A stretch of 10,156 nt of DNA from an uncultured Anaerolineae bacterium (GCA_937129505.1 CAKZNJ010000309.1:1-10156); one strand, 5' to 3'. Positions 1-6,040 are shown, counted from the first letter of the stretch. The notes: generated from the sequence alone by a model not told the origin. A program made the numbers and translations.

Positions 1-907
1 AGCCAAAGAGAGTCAGCCAACCACCCCATCGCGCAACGCTCTTTTTGCTTGCCCGCCCTTCCAAGACGCCAGCCAATATCAGCATTACCAAATTGCAAGC
101 GCCCCAGATCGAGGTGATACGGGTCGTCGTTTTGACCGACATTCCAAAAGCTTCCGCTCCAAAGGGCTCCAAAAGGATATCTTGACCTAACAAGGCTGCT
201 AGCAGGATGACGAGATACCAAAAGAAGAAGGTTGCTTGGCGGTTCTGTAAAATGGCTTGGAACATTTGTCCCCAAGAGTAATTGTCGGAGCTAGGAAGCT
301 TCTCTGTTGAGACCTTTTCTTCTAGCTTAAGCAAGCCAACTAACCCCAACACCAATGCAGCCACTGCGACGACCAAGAAAGCCGTTTGCAGGGCAGCGGG
401 TGTGTAGGGATCAACCAAGTTGCTCACCGTTAGGGCGGTAAGGATAATGCCAATGATCATCATAACAAACATTACCGCAATCGTTCGACCACGCCCCTTT
501 TCGCCAGAGAGCTCGGAAGCCAAAGATAGATAACAAACCGCTGAAAAGTTATATCCCATCCCCCAGGCACCGAACACCAAAATACCCAACAAGGATCCCC
601 AAAGCCGATTCTGATCGATGAGGAAAGCCACTTGGGGGCTAACAGCCACGCCAACGACACATAACAATAAACCCAAGAGGATATAAGGGGTGCGGCGGTA
701 ACCAGCTATGGGGTTACGATCCGAAAACGAGCCGATCCAAACCTGGATCGGGGAAAACAAGTAGGGCAAGATCGCTAGAATGGCAACCAAAGTGGCTGAT
801 ACAGCCATTTCCTTGATGAGAACGCGGTTCAGAGTACTGTTAATAGGCACTAGAGTTATTGCCACGGCTACGTGGATCAGTCCTAACTGCAGTCGTTTTC
901 GTAGCAT
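1..907 (-). CDS. PucC/BCD-family MFS transporter, 3' end beyond window
   Basis: The 302 visible residues read on the minus strand from ATG at 907, and the frame is still open at base 1, so the C-terminal part is missing. It is a polytopic membrane protein of the major facilitator fold. Recognisable PucC-family stretches are LNRVLIKEM (about 26-34), the loop GSFSDRNPIAGYRRTPYI (59-76, the motif-A equivalent) and QDILLEPFGAEAFGMSV (242-258), which closely resembles the family signature after helix 7. The PucC/LhaA/BCH2 family is known from phototrophs, where members act in light-harvesting complex assembly or (bacterio)chlorophyll delivery; related carriers of unknown substrate occur elsewhere. 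The start is supported by AAGGAG six bases upstream and by a promoter. Nothing else in the window concerns photosynthesis, so the substrate is unknown. The family call is firm and the function is open. Confidence 0.85.
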   Translation of the reverse strand, partial: MLRKRLQLGLIHVAVAITLVPINSTLNRVLIKEMAVSATLVAILAILPYLFSPIQVWIGSFSDRNPIAGYRRTPYILLGLLLCVVGVAVSPQVAFLIDQNRLWGSLLGILVFGAWGMGYNFSAVCYLSLASELSGEKGRGRTIAVMFVMMIIGIILTALTVSNLVDPYTPAALQTAFLVVAVAALVLGLVGLLKLEEKVSTEKLPSSDNYSWGQMFQAILQNRQATFFFWYLVILLAALLGQDILLEPFGAEAFGMSVKTTTRITSIWGACNLVMLILAGVLEGRASKKSVARWGGWLTLFG

Positions 908-913
908 TACACA

Positions 914-919
914 CTCCTT
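914..919 (-). promoter_or_regulatory. Ribosome binding site of the PucC-like transporter
   Basis: AAGGAG on the minus strand lies six bases before the ATG at 907 and fixes this start codon. Confidence 0.75.
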
Positions 920-941
920 GTAATGGCTAAAATTCCGCCCT

Positions 942-971
942 AATGTATCAGAATATTCGAGGCTTTGTCAA
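942..971 (-). promoter_or_regulatory. Promoter of the PucC-like transporter
   Basis: On the minus strand a perfect -35 TTGACA (966-971) is followed after 18 bases by -10 TACATT (942-947). A TG one base upstream of the -10 gives an extended -10. The start of transcription would fall near 935, leaving a leader of about 28 bases that contains the AAGGAG site. The tandem repeat at 971-990 lies directly upstream. Confidence 0.55.
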
Positions 972-990
972 TGTAGATTTATGTAGATTT
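971..990 (-). repeat. Two tandem 10-bp repeats abutting a -35 element
   Basis: ATGTAGATTT occurs twice in direct tandem (971-980 and 981-990, plus-strand reading). The repeat ends at the first base of the transporter's -35 box. Two identical sites one helical turn apart, directly upstream of a promoter, suit an activator or repressor binding site, but the binding protein cannot be named. Confidence 0.4.
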
Positions 991-1018
991 TTGTAAGAGT
1001 TATGTTGGAGAGATCAAG

Positions 1019-1084
1019 CGTCATTGCGAACGAGCGGAGCGACATCCATGTCATTTCGAAGGAGCGTCAGCGACTGAGAAATCT
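1019..1084. repeat. Dispersed-type intergenic repeat, two imperfect units
   Basis: Two related units lie head to tail: one begins GTCATTGCGAACGAGCGGAG (from 1020) and the other GTCATTTCGAAGGAGCGTCA (from 1050). Sequences of this GTCATTxCGAxxGAGC type are common as short intergenic repeats in environmental bacterial genomes, including Chloroflexota. No reading frame is supported here. Whether this is a mobile non-autonomous element cannot be decided from one locus. Confidence 0.5.
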
Positions 1085-1152
1085 AAAGATGGCTCACTTC
1101 GTTCGATAGGACACGGAAGATGGCGTTCTACTCGACCCAGAGGAAGTCATTC

Positions 1153-1186
1153 CAATGATGGCGGACGCACTCGTCCGCCATCATTG
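1153..1186. repeat. Perfect 15-bp inverted repeat with 4-base loop
   Basis: Arms 1153-1167 and 1172-1186 are exactly complementary, with the core GATGGCGGACG pairing with CGTCCGCCATC and the loop CACT. The stem is GC-rich and would be very stable in RNA. No T-tract follows on either strand. It may be a REP-like palindrome, part of the neighbouring repeat, or a structural barrier behind the peptidase transcript. Confidence 0.6.
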
Positions 1187-1205
1187 TGAGATCCACCAAA
1201 GCGCA

Positions 1206-1243
1206 GGCGTCCTTGCCTTCGCTAAAGCGGAGGGCAAAACGCC
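1206..1243 (-). terminator. Possible hairpin terminator of the M28 peptidase gene
   Basis: The outer arms GGCGT (1206-1210) and ACGCC (1239-1243) enclose an 11-bp stem with one bulge and one G-T pair (1213-1223 with 1226-1237). The structure begins about 25 bases after the peptidase stop codon on the minus strand, where a terminator is expected. It lacks a following U-run, so this is only a possibility. Confidence 0.3.
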
Positions 1244-1267
1244 ATTTCACAGGAACGAATCAGTTTA

Positions 1268-2476
1268 TTACGGCAAAGATGCATCTGAAAGATTCTCCTG
1301 ATCAAGATGACGGATAAAAGCGTGGACCAACTGCCAAGTTTTTTCCATAACGGTAGGGTTCATCTTGTCAAAGGTATCTTGGCGCTGGTGCCAATAAGGA
1401 GCTTCGCCCTCGCGGGTTAAGCCGAAAAATGTAATCGCTGGTACGCCAAAGCGCACCGCATCGGAAAGTTCGGAGTTGCCGCCGCTGATCTTAGCGGGAT
1501 AAGCGCCCCAATGGGGATTATCGGCGCTAAGACGCTCGGCAAGGGCAACCATCTGTGGATCACTGTGAAAAGGTACCACGATTCCCTCTCGCGTCACCCA
1601 AGCTGGACCGGCACAACCGAGCATTTCGAATACCACAGCCCGCGGCGATTTCAATTCAGAAAGGTGACGTTTGTAGAAGTCAATCATGCCATAATGCTGC
1701 ACTTCCTCGCAACCGCTGATCACCGCCCATAGGCGTGTGTGCTGGAGGGGCTGACGGATAAATTCCTCCGTCAAGGTAAGCACCATCCCCACGGCAGTAG
1801 CGTTATCATTTGCGCCGGCGGTGAAGGGGGTCAGATCAGCTTGAATGCACATTGCAGCCAACAAGACAGCGCAAATGGCGGTGAAAATGGTCGGATACCA
1901 CGCCCACCCCCAGCCAAAAATGGCCGCCAGCGTATAGAGAATCGCTTGGAGGATAAAGCTGGCAAAGGCAACAAACGTGAAACGGTCGTAGATTTTTACC
2001 CACGTCCGGTTCTTAAAAATCAAAGGGGTGCGCTGGCTGTCGACATGACCGACGAGGATCAAATCCCCTCGATGTTCCCCTTGGGGAGGTAGAATTGCGT
2101 AGACGTTCTGGCTTTGCCCTTTAGGCACCAACCAACGGAAAAGGTTATCGCGAAAGCTCAGTTCGAGCACCTCGTTGATCAACACGGTAAAGGAGAGCAG
2201 AGCGGCGAGGGCAGCGGTCACTCGTCCCCCAAGGGGGAACAGGATAAACGCTAGGAGCATCAACGCTGCGCCGAGCAAGTGGGGGTGAAAAATCGAACGG
2301 GCACTACGAAAGGTCTCCCACTGCGGCTGCAAGCCCAACCCTTCTAATTGCTCTTTTGCATACAGCGCGCCGCGCCGTTCACCTTCCTGCGTTGGTCCGC
2401 GCGGGCCGATCTCTTCGGCAAGGACACGAACGTGCTCCAACCAGCGTTTGACAGGTAGGGATAGGGTGGTTTCCAT
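1268..2476 (-). CDS. Membrane-embedded M28-family zinc peptidase
   Basis: The 402-residue protein matches the M28 aminopeptidase-like fold. Likely zinc and catalytic residues are H144 and D146 (GHVDS), D224 (GANDNATAVG), E257/E258 (SGCEE, catalytic glutamate and ligand), E284 and H363 (WHQRQDTFDK). Two hydrophobic helices (about 66-103) precede the catalytic part. Two more (about 165-187 and 192-212) are inserted between H144/D146 and D224, where soluble relatives have only a short loop. The active site therefore probably sits against the membrane. No signal peptide is evident. The substrate is unknown; cleavage of peptides or of amino-acyl compounds is the usual activity of the family. The start has AAGGAGA just upstream and a promoter-like sequence. 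The gene is divergent from perR and apparently monocistronic. Confidence 0.85.
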   Translation of the reverse strand: METTLSLPVKRWLEHVRVLAEEIGPRGPTQEGERRGALYAKEQLEGLGLQPQWETFRSARSIFHPHLLGAALMLLAFILFPLGGRVTAALAALLSFTVLINEVLELSFRDNLFRWLVPKGQSQNVYAILPPQGEHRGDLILVGHVDSQRTPLIFKNRTWVKIYDRFTFVAFASFILQAILYTLAAIFGWGWAWYPTIFTAICAVLLAAMCIQADLTPFTAGANDNATAVGMVLTLTEEFIRQPLQHTRLWAVISGCEEVQHYGMIDFYKRHLSELKSPRAVVFEMLGCAGPAWVTREGIVVPFHSDPQMVALAERLSADNPHWGAYPAKISGGNSELSDAVRFGVPAITFFGLTREGEAPYWHQRQDTFDKMNPTVMEKTWQLVHAFIRHLDQENLSDASLP

Positions 2477-2480
2477 TCAA

Positions 2481-2487
2481 TCTCCTT
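2481..2487 (-). promoter_or_regulatory. Ribosome binding site of the M28 peptidase
   Basis: AAGGAGA on the minus strand is four bases from the ATG at 2476 (GGAG is five bases away), which supports this start. Confidence 0.7.
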
Positions 2488-2511
2488 CGTCTGTATAGTT
2501 ATTTAATTAGG

Positions 2512-2540
2512 ATTGTAACCCATGTCTACCCCTGCGTAAA
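2512..2540 (-). promoter_or_regulatory. Probable promoter of the M28 peptidase
   Basis: Minus-strand -35 TTTACG (2535-2540, four of six consensus bases) and -10 TACAAT (2512-2517, five of six) are 17 bases apart. Transcription would begin near 2505, giving a leader of about 28 bases with the AAGGAGA site. Confidence 0.45.
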
Positions 2541-2561
2541 AGTGGTGGATGAAAATCCTCC

Positions 2562-2590
2562 TTGACAGAGGGTTATACCTAAATTATAAT
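2562..2590 (+). promoter_or_regulatory. Consensus sigma-70-type promoter of perR-prx operon
   Basis: A perfect -35 TTGACA (2562-2567) and a perfect -10 TATAAT (2585-2590) are separated by exactly 17 bases. Such a strong core promoter fits a gene kept in check by a repressor, and the -10 is buried in the Per box at 2584-2598. Confidence 0.85.
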
Positions 2591-2607
2591 CATTACAAAA
2601 ATGTAAT
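2584..2607 (+). promoter_or_regulatory. Per box operator (PerR binding site)
   Basis: TTATAATCATTACAA (2584-2598) matches the 7-1-7 Per box consensus of Bacillus PerR, TTATAATNATTATAA, at 13 of 14 specified positions. It covers the -10 and the expected transcription start. A second, overlapping inverted repeat, ATTACA-AAAA-TGTAAT (2592-2607), may extend the site. The consensus is established knowledge; binding here is inferred from the match and from the PerR-type gene next to it. Confidence 0.75.
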
Positions 2608-2618
2608 AATTCCAAATT

Positions 2619-3056
2619 ATGGAAAAGCCATCTTCGGAATTCTTAATTTCAGCGCTCAGAAAAGCTGGGTTGCGCGTGACACCGCAGCGGATTGCGATCT
2701 GCAAGTTGTTAGCTGAAACAGATAGTCATCCCACTGCTGCCATGATCTTTGAAGAGATCCGCCGCATTTATCCCACCCTCTCTCTCACCACGGTCTACAA
2801 CACGCTCGATGTGCTGGTGGAACTAGGGGCTGTCAATATTTTAGGTCATGCTGGTGACAATACCATTCATTACGACGCCAACCTCTCCCCTCACGTAAAT
2901 TTGGCTTGTATGCGCTGTCACAAAATCGTAGATATCGAGTCCTCGGTTATTGCCAATCTCAATGAGGAAATCCGCGCTGCATCAGGTTTTTATTTACTTG
3001 GTGAGCGTGTTGTGTACTATGGGCTTTGCCCAACTTGTCAAGGTTCAAATTCTTAG
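2619..3056 (+). CDS. perR: PerR-type Fur-family peroxide-sensing repressor
   Basis: This 145-residue Fur-family regulator has a winged-helix DNA-binding half (about 8-82, with GLRVTPQR and SLTTVYNTL) and a dimerisation half. C97/C100 and C137/C140 form the structural zinc site typical of PerR. Residues aligned with the Bacillus PerR regulatory metal site are H37, D86, H92 and D105, but the fifth ligand, His93 in Bacillus, is N94 here. PerR proteins repress peroxide-defence genes until H2O2 oxidises a metal-bound histidine. The Per box in its own promoter and the peroxiredoxin gene 25 bases downstream support that role over Fur or Zur. No clear Shine-Dalgarno sequence precedes the ATG; the leader would be only about 22 bases. 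The N-terminus matches the family without extension, so the start is kept. Confidence 0.88.
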   Translation: MEKPSSEFLISALRKAGLRVTPQRIAICKLLAETDSHPTAAMIFEEIRRIYPTLSLTTVYNTLDVLVELGAVNILGHAGDNTIHYDANLSPHVNLACMRCHKIVDIESSVIANLNEEIRAASGFYLLGERVVYYGLCPTCQGSNS

Positions 3057-3069
3057 TCAATCTATCAAT

Positions 3070-3075
3070 AAGGAG
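3070..3075 (+). promoter_or_regulatory. Ribosome binding site that fixes the peroxiredoxin start
   Basis: AAGGAG is six bases before the ATG at 3082. An in-frame ATG at 2950 would add 44 residues that lie entirely over the perR coding sequence and its spacer; this site argues for 3082. Confidence 0.8.
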
Positions 3076-3081
3076 AAAAAA

Positions 3082-3798
3082 ATGGACACCTCTGAAACCA
3101 TCATTCCCATGCCGCGTATCGGCGATCCTGCACCGCAGTTCAAAGCTATCACCACCCAAGGGGAAATCAATTTTCCTTCTGACTACAAAGGTAGTTGGGT
3201 TATCTTATTCAGTCACCCGGCCGATTTTACCCCTGTCTGCACAAGTGAGTTTATAACCTTTGCGACTCTCGAAGAGAAGTTCGCTCAAGCCAACTGCAAG
3301 TTAATCGGCCTGTCGGTTGATGGGCTCTATAGTCATATTGCTTGGTTACGCAACATCAAGGAAAAAATCGAATACAAAGGCATGAAAAACGTCGAGGTAA
3401 AATTCCCGCTCATTGAAGATATTACGATGGAGGTAGCTAGGAAATATGGCATGATCCAACCCGGCGAGAGCTCGACCAAAGCTGTGCGTGCGGTGTTCTT
3501 CATTGACCCCAAGGGTATCATCCGCGCCATCGTTTATTACCCGCTCAGTTTGGGGCGCAACTTCGATGAACTCTATCGCGCCCTGATTGCCATGCAGACC
3601 GCCGATGCCTTCTCAGTCGCTACTCCTGCAGATTGGCAGCCCGGTGATGATGTCATCGTACCGCCAGCCGGCTCCTGCGGCGTAGCAAAAGACCGCATGG
3701 AGGGCAAAGAAAAGGATACCACCTGTTACGATTGGTATTTCTGCACCAAGCCCCTCGACAAAGAGACTCTGCTCAAGACGGTGCTAAAGAAGGCATAG
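3082..3798 (+). CDS. Peroxiredoxin, Prx6/archaeal type
   Basis: The 238-residue cytoplasmic thiol peroxidase reduces H2O2 and organic peroxides with thiol donors. The AhpC/TSA thioredoxin-fold domain spans about 10-150, with peroxidatic C53 in the motif FTPVCTSE, T50 as part of the active-site triad and R148 as the likely arginine. The long C-terminal domain (about 160-238) is that of 1-Cys/Prx6 proteins. C215 and C221 repeat the six-residue spacing of C207/C213 in the Aeropyrum enzyme, which suggests a resolving disulfide there. An additional C199 lies in the GSCG segment. The length is normal for the archaeal-type group. It is the second gene of the perR operon, 25 bases after perR, and should be induced by peroxide when PerR releases the Per box. 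A hairpin terminator follows. The family is certain; the reductant is unknown. Confidence 0.93.
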   Translation: MDTSETIIPMPRIGDPAPQFKAITTQGEINFPSDYKGSWVILFSHPADFTPVCTSEFITFATLEEKFAQANCKLIGLSVDGLYSHIAWLRNIKEKIEYKGMKNVEVKFPLIEDITMEVARKYGMIQPGESSTKAVRAVFFIDPKGIIRAIVYYPLSLGRNFDELYRALIAMQTADAFSVATPADWQPGDDVIVPPAGSCGVAKDRMEGKEKDTTCYDWYFCTKPLDKETLLKTVLKKA

Positions 3799-3813
3799 TT
3801 CGTTCCCTACCCA

Positions 3814-3858
3814 AAGCATGAATGCCTTCACTCTCGTGAAAGCATTCATGCTTATTTT
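3814..3858 (+). terminator. Hairpin terminator after perR-prx
   Basis: AAGCATGAATGC (3814-3825) pairs perfectly with GCATTCATGCTT (3842-3853). After one mismatch the stem continues for five more pairs to a TCTC loop (3832-3835). ATTTTG follows on the plus strand. The hairpin starts 16 bases after the peroxiredoxin stop codon. On the minus strand only TTT follows, so action on the convergent response-regulator transcript is possible but weaker. The rest of the convergent interval (3859-4021) shows nothing I can name. Confidence 0.75.
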
Positions 3859-4021
3859 GCACAGTCTGATCGGATAAAACTTCCTCATGGCTAAGGGATA
3901 ACCTTATCAACCCTCGTGACAAAATTCACTCTCATTCCCCTTCCCTAGATAGCTTTAACTGTCACCTTATTGAGAGAATGGCTAAAACATTTCCATGCGT
4001 TCCAAGTGCCGATAGCCCCTC

Positions 4022-4666
4022 TTAACTTTCCCCCAAACCGCATTGAATCGCCAAGATCGCCGCCTGTGTGCGGTCTTCTACCCCTAATTTTTCTAAGATG
4101 GAGCTGACATAATTGCGAACGGTGCCGCGCGTCAGATAGAGCTTCTCGGCAATTTCGGCGTTGGTATAGCCCTGAGCAATGAGCCGTAAGATTTCGACTT
4201 CCCGTTCGCTCAGTGTTTCACTCAATCGGCTGGAAGGGGGAGTAGAGGCGCGAGCGACGCTTTGAAAAAGTTTCCCCGCTACCGAAGGATCGACATGGGT
4301 CTTGCCTTGCACCGTCCCTTGGACAGCATTCAGCAGTTCTTCGCGTTTGACACCTTTGAGCAGATAGCCATCTGCTCCAGCGCGAATGGCATCAAAGACC
4401 CATTCGTCATCCCCATAGGTGGTGAGCGCCAGCACCTTCACCTGTGGAAAACGGTGCTTGATCTCACGCGTCGCTTGGATACCGTTCAACCCCGGCATTT
4501 TCAAGTCCATCAACACCAGATCTGGCTTTTTTTCTGTTACAAGCTCGATGGCTTGATCGCCATCGTACGCCTTGCCAATGACTTGAATGTTGGGATCAGA
4601 ACCCAAGATCAGCTCTAAGCCATCACAAACCACCGCCTGATCGTCCACAACCACCACGCGAATCAT
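4022..4666 (-). CDS. NarL/LuxR-type response regulator
   Basis: This 214-residue two-domain regulator has a receiver (about 2-118) with the acidic pocket D8/D9, phosphoacceptor D54 (LMDLKMPG), T82 and K104. A linker (119-148) leads to a LuxR-type helix-turn-helix (about 150-210) with LSEREVEILRLIAQGYTNAEI and the recognition-helix region TRGTVRNYVSSI. Members are phosphorylated by a HisKA_3 kinase, dimerise and bind DNA. Its ATG overlaps the kinase stop codon by four bases (ATGA), so the two proteins are probably made in coupled amounts. The divergent efflux operon and the shared 164-bp control interval point to that operon as its target. All key residues are intact. The specific signal is unknown. 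Confidence 0.93.
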   Translation of the reverse strand: MIRVVVVDDQAVVCDGLELILGSDPNIQVIGKAYDGDQAIELVTEKKPDLVLMDLKMPGLNGIQATREIKHRFPQVKVLALTTYGDDEWVFDAIRAGADGYLLKGVKREELLNAVQGTVQGKTHVDPSVAGKLFQSVARASTPPSSRLSETLSEREVEILRLIAQGYTNAEIAEKLYLTRGTVRNYVSSILEKLGVEDRTQAAILAIQCGLGES

Positions 4667-5919
4667 ATCTCCACCTCCGCTGTCAGATAAATCAGGGTGC
4701 CTTGCTCGGGTTGAGATTGAATCTCCAACTTTGCCCCGATTAATTCTGCTCGCTCTCTCATCCCTCGCAGTCCCATTTGCTCCTCTGAAACAGCTTTGGA
4801 GTCAAATCCTCTACCGTCATCCTGAATTTGCAGGTCTAAATAACCATCTCTTTTTTGCAGGGATACAGAAACCTGCTTCGCATTGGCGTGGAGCGCTGAA
4901 TTCTGCAAGGCTTCTTGGGCAATGCGATAATAGGTTTGTTCCACTTCACTCGAAAGCCCTTCAAATTGGTCAGGCATGTTGAGGCTCAATTGCCATCCAT
5001 TGCGTTCAGCGTAGTCCTCTGCTAGGCTGCGCAATGCCAAGCTTAAGCCCATCTCTTCTAAGGGTGAAGCGCGCAAGGCGCTCAAGGCGCGGCGGGTTTC
5101 ATCCAACCCTCCCCGCGTGGTAGCAAGCATTTCCTCGATCATTTGGCGGGGTTGGGCAGGGATGGCTTTCCACACCGTGAGAAGGGCATCAAGTTGAACC
5201 GTAAGGGCGCTGAGGGTATGAGCGAGGGTATCGTGTAATTCACGCGCCAAGCGATTGCGTTCGCGGCTGACGGTTAGTTGTTCAACCGTTGACGCGTGAC
5301 GAACTAAACGCAAGTTGGTGCGTGCCAGCTCAGCCCTTTGACTCCGCTGAGCTTTGACTAGACGGACAACGACATAGCCCAACAAAAGAAATGTGATGGT
5401 GCGAGAGAGCAGAAATCCCCCGATCATAGCGCGTTGAGCAGCAGAGGATTCCGGCAGGAAGCGTATCATAGGATCAGGCTGAGGAAGATACCAGTTTAAT
5501 CCCAATTGGATGAGGGCGGTGCTCAAACTGAAAAGGATGACTGCACGAAAGTCATATTGCCATGCTGTCAAAATCAATAGGATATAGATGAATGGCTCCA
5601 GTTGGATAAAGCCACGCCAAGCAGCCAGCAGATGTCCTTCGAGAAGTAATGTAAGTGTAGCGAAAATCAGCGCAACGGGAATGTATGTCCTCCCTAACGT
5701 TTCGCCAAAACCATGCCAATAAAGGTATGCCAACAAAAAAAGCGTGTCAAGGACAAACAAACCAATCGGGAAGCTCAATTCATCCAGCAAAGTGGGGGCA
5801 GAAAAGCCGAAGTGGAGGGTAGGCAAAAATACCAACCACGCCACCCGCAGCCACGCATAGAACCGGAATACCTGCAAAAAACCGGGTTCCATCTCAATCG
5901 TTTTCATCATTTGAATCAT
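4663..5919 (-). CDS. Membrane histidine kinase, HisKA_3 (NarL partner) type
   Basis: The 418-residue kinase has six predicted membrane helices (about 18-36, 48-68, 79-100, 107-121, 124-144 and 165-187) with short loops and no sizeable extracellular domain. A short coiled linker (188-215) leads to the HisKA_3 dimerisation/phosphoacceptor segment with H229 in RNRLARELHDTLAH. The HATPase_c domain (about 325-418) shows the N box (QEALQNSALHA, N340), the G1 box DDGRGF (367-372) and GLRGM (383-387). Lack of an external sensor domain suggests that the signal is sensed within the membrane or through a partner such as the neighbouring exporter, as in intramembrane-sensing kinases; this is inference. 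ATG 5919 is used; M4, M5 and M10 are alternatives. AAGGAA at 5932-5937 is rather far (12 bases) from the ATG at 5919. Confidence 0.92.
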   Translation of the reverse strand: MIQMMKTIEMEPGFLQVFRFYAWLRVAWLVFLPTLHFGFSAPTLLDELSFPIGLFVLDTLFLLAYLYWHGFGETLGRTYIPVALIFATLTLLLEGHLLAAWRGFIQLEPFIYILLILTAWQYDFRAVILFSLSTALIQLGLNWYLPQPDPMIRFLPESSAAQRAMIGGFLLSRTITFLLLGYVVVRLVKAQRSQRAELARTNLRLVRHASTVEQLTVSRERNRLARELHDTLAHTLSALTVQLDALLTVWKAIPAQPRQMIEEMLATTRGGLDETRRALSALRASPLEEMGLSLALRSLAEDYAERNGWQLSLNMPDQFEGLSSEVEQTYYRIAQEALQNSALHANAKQVSVSLQKRDGYLDLQIQDDGRGFDSKAVSEEQMGLRGMRERAELIGAKLEIQSQPEQGTLIYLTAEVEI

Positions 5920-5939
5920 AGCATATTCACATTCCTTCG

Positions 5940-5945
5940 ACTATA
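5940..5945 (-). promoter_or_regulatory. Possible -10 element of the kinase-regulator operon
   Basis: TATAGT on the minus strand matches five of six -10 bases. No good -35 is found 16-18 bases upstream; the half-site palindrome at 5966-5979 lies there instead, as would suit an activator-dependent promoter. The predicted start near 5933 would remove the AAGGAA site from the mRNA, so this call is weak. Confidence 0.3.
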
Positions 5946-5965
5946 CACTCCGATCACCCTGCTCT

Positions 5966-6005
5966 ATGACGGCAGTCATCTCTGTTTGGAGCGATTGATG
6001 ACTGC
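5966..6005. promoter_or_regulatory. Candidate response-regulator operator between divergent operons
   Basis: ATGAC-GGCA-GTCAT (5966-5979) is a small palindrome. GCAGTCATC (5972-5980) recurs inverted and perfect as GATGACTGC (5997-6005). Three related half-sites thus lie between the two divergent operons, as is common for NarL/LuxR-type regulators, which bind as dimers or tandem dimers. The right-hand site would sit near -42 to -50 of the efflux promoter, and the palindrome over the -35 region of the kinase promoter. Binding by the adjacent regulator is inferred. Confidence 0.4.
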
Positions 6006-6011
6006 GTTCAC

Positions 6012-6040
6012 TGCCCAATGTACGCTGCTTTTGTTATGCT
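6012..6040 (+). promoter_or_regulatory. Possible promoter of the efflux operon
   Basis: An extended -10, TGTTATGCT (6032-6040), has only a poor -35 (TGCCCA, 6012-6017) at 17 bases. A weak -35 with an upstream inverted half-site suits an activated promoter. Transcription would start near 6047, giving a leader of about 37 bases containing the GGAGG site. Confidence 0.35.

Larger units (their letters stand above)
1085..1267. other. Gene-free remainder of the 908-1267 interval
   Basis: This stretch lies between the 3' end of the M28 peptidase gene and the repeat upstream of the transporter. I see no credible coding region. It holds two hairpins, at 1153-1186 and 1206-1243. Neither is followed by a clear run of T on either strand, so classic terminator activity is not shown. 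Confidence 0.5.

Noticed and set aside
472..660. Minus-strand open frame of 62 codons
   Set aside because: It lies out of frame inside the PucC-like transporter gene, whose own frame is open from 907 to base 1.
1511..2092. Plus-strand open frames of 73 and 117 codons inside the peptidase gene
   Set aside because: Their translations look like antisense shadows with no domain, no ribosome binding site and full overlap with a well-supported M28 gene.
2592..2607. ATTACA-N4-TGTAAT as a separate Fur or other operator
   Set aside because: It overlaps the Per box and shares its half-site, so it is better treated as an extension of the same operator than as an independent site.
2950..3081. Longer peroxiredoxin from ATG 2950
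   Set aside because: The extra 44 residues overlap perR in another frame, do not resemble a peroxiredoxin N-terminus, and AAGGAG lies just before ATG 3082.
3896..3908. Small TAAGG/CCTTA inverted repeat as terminator of the response regulator gene
   Set aside because: The stem has only five pairs and no T-run follows on the minus strand.
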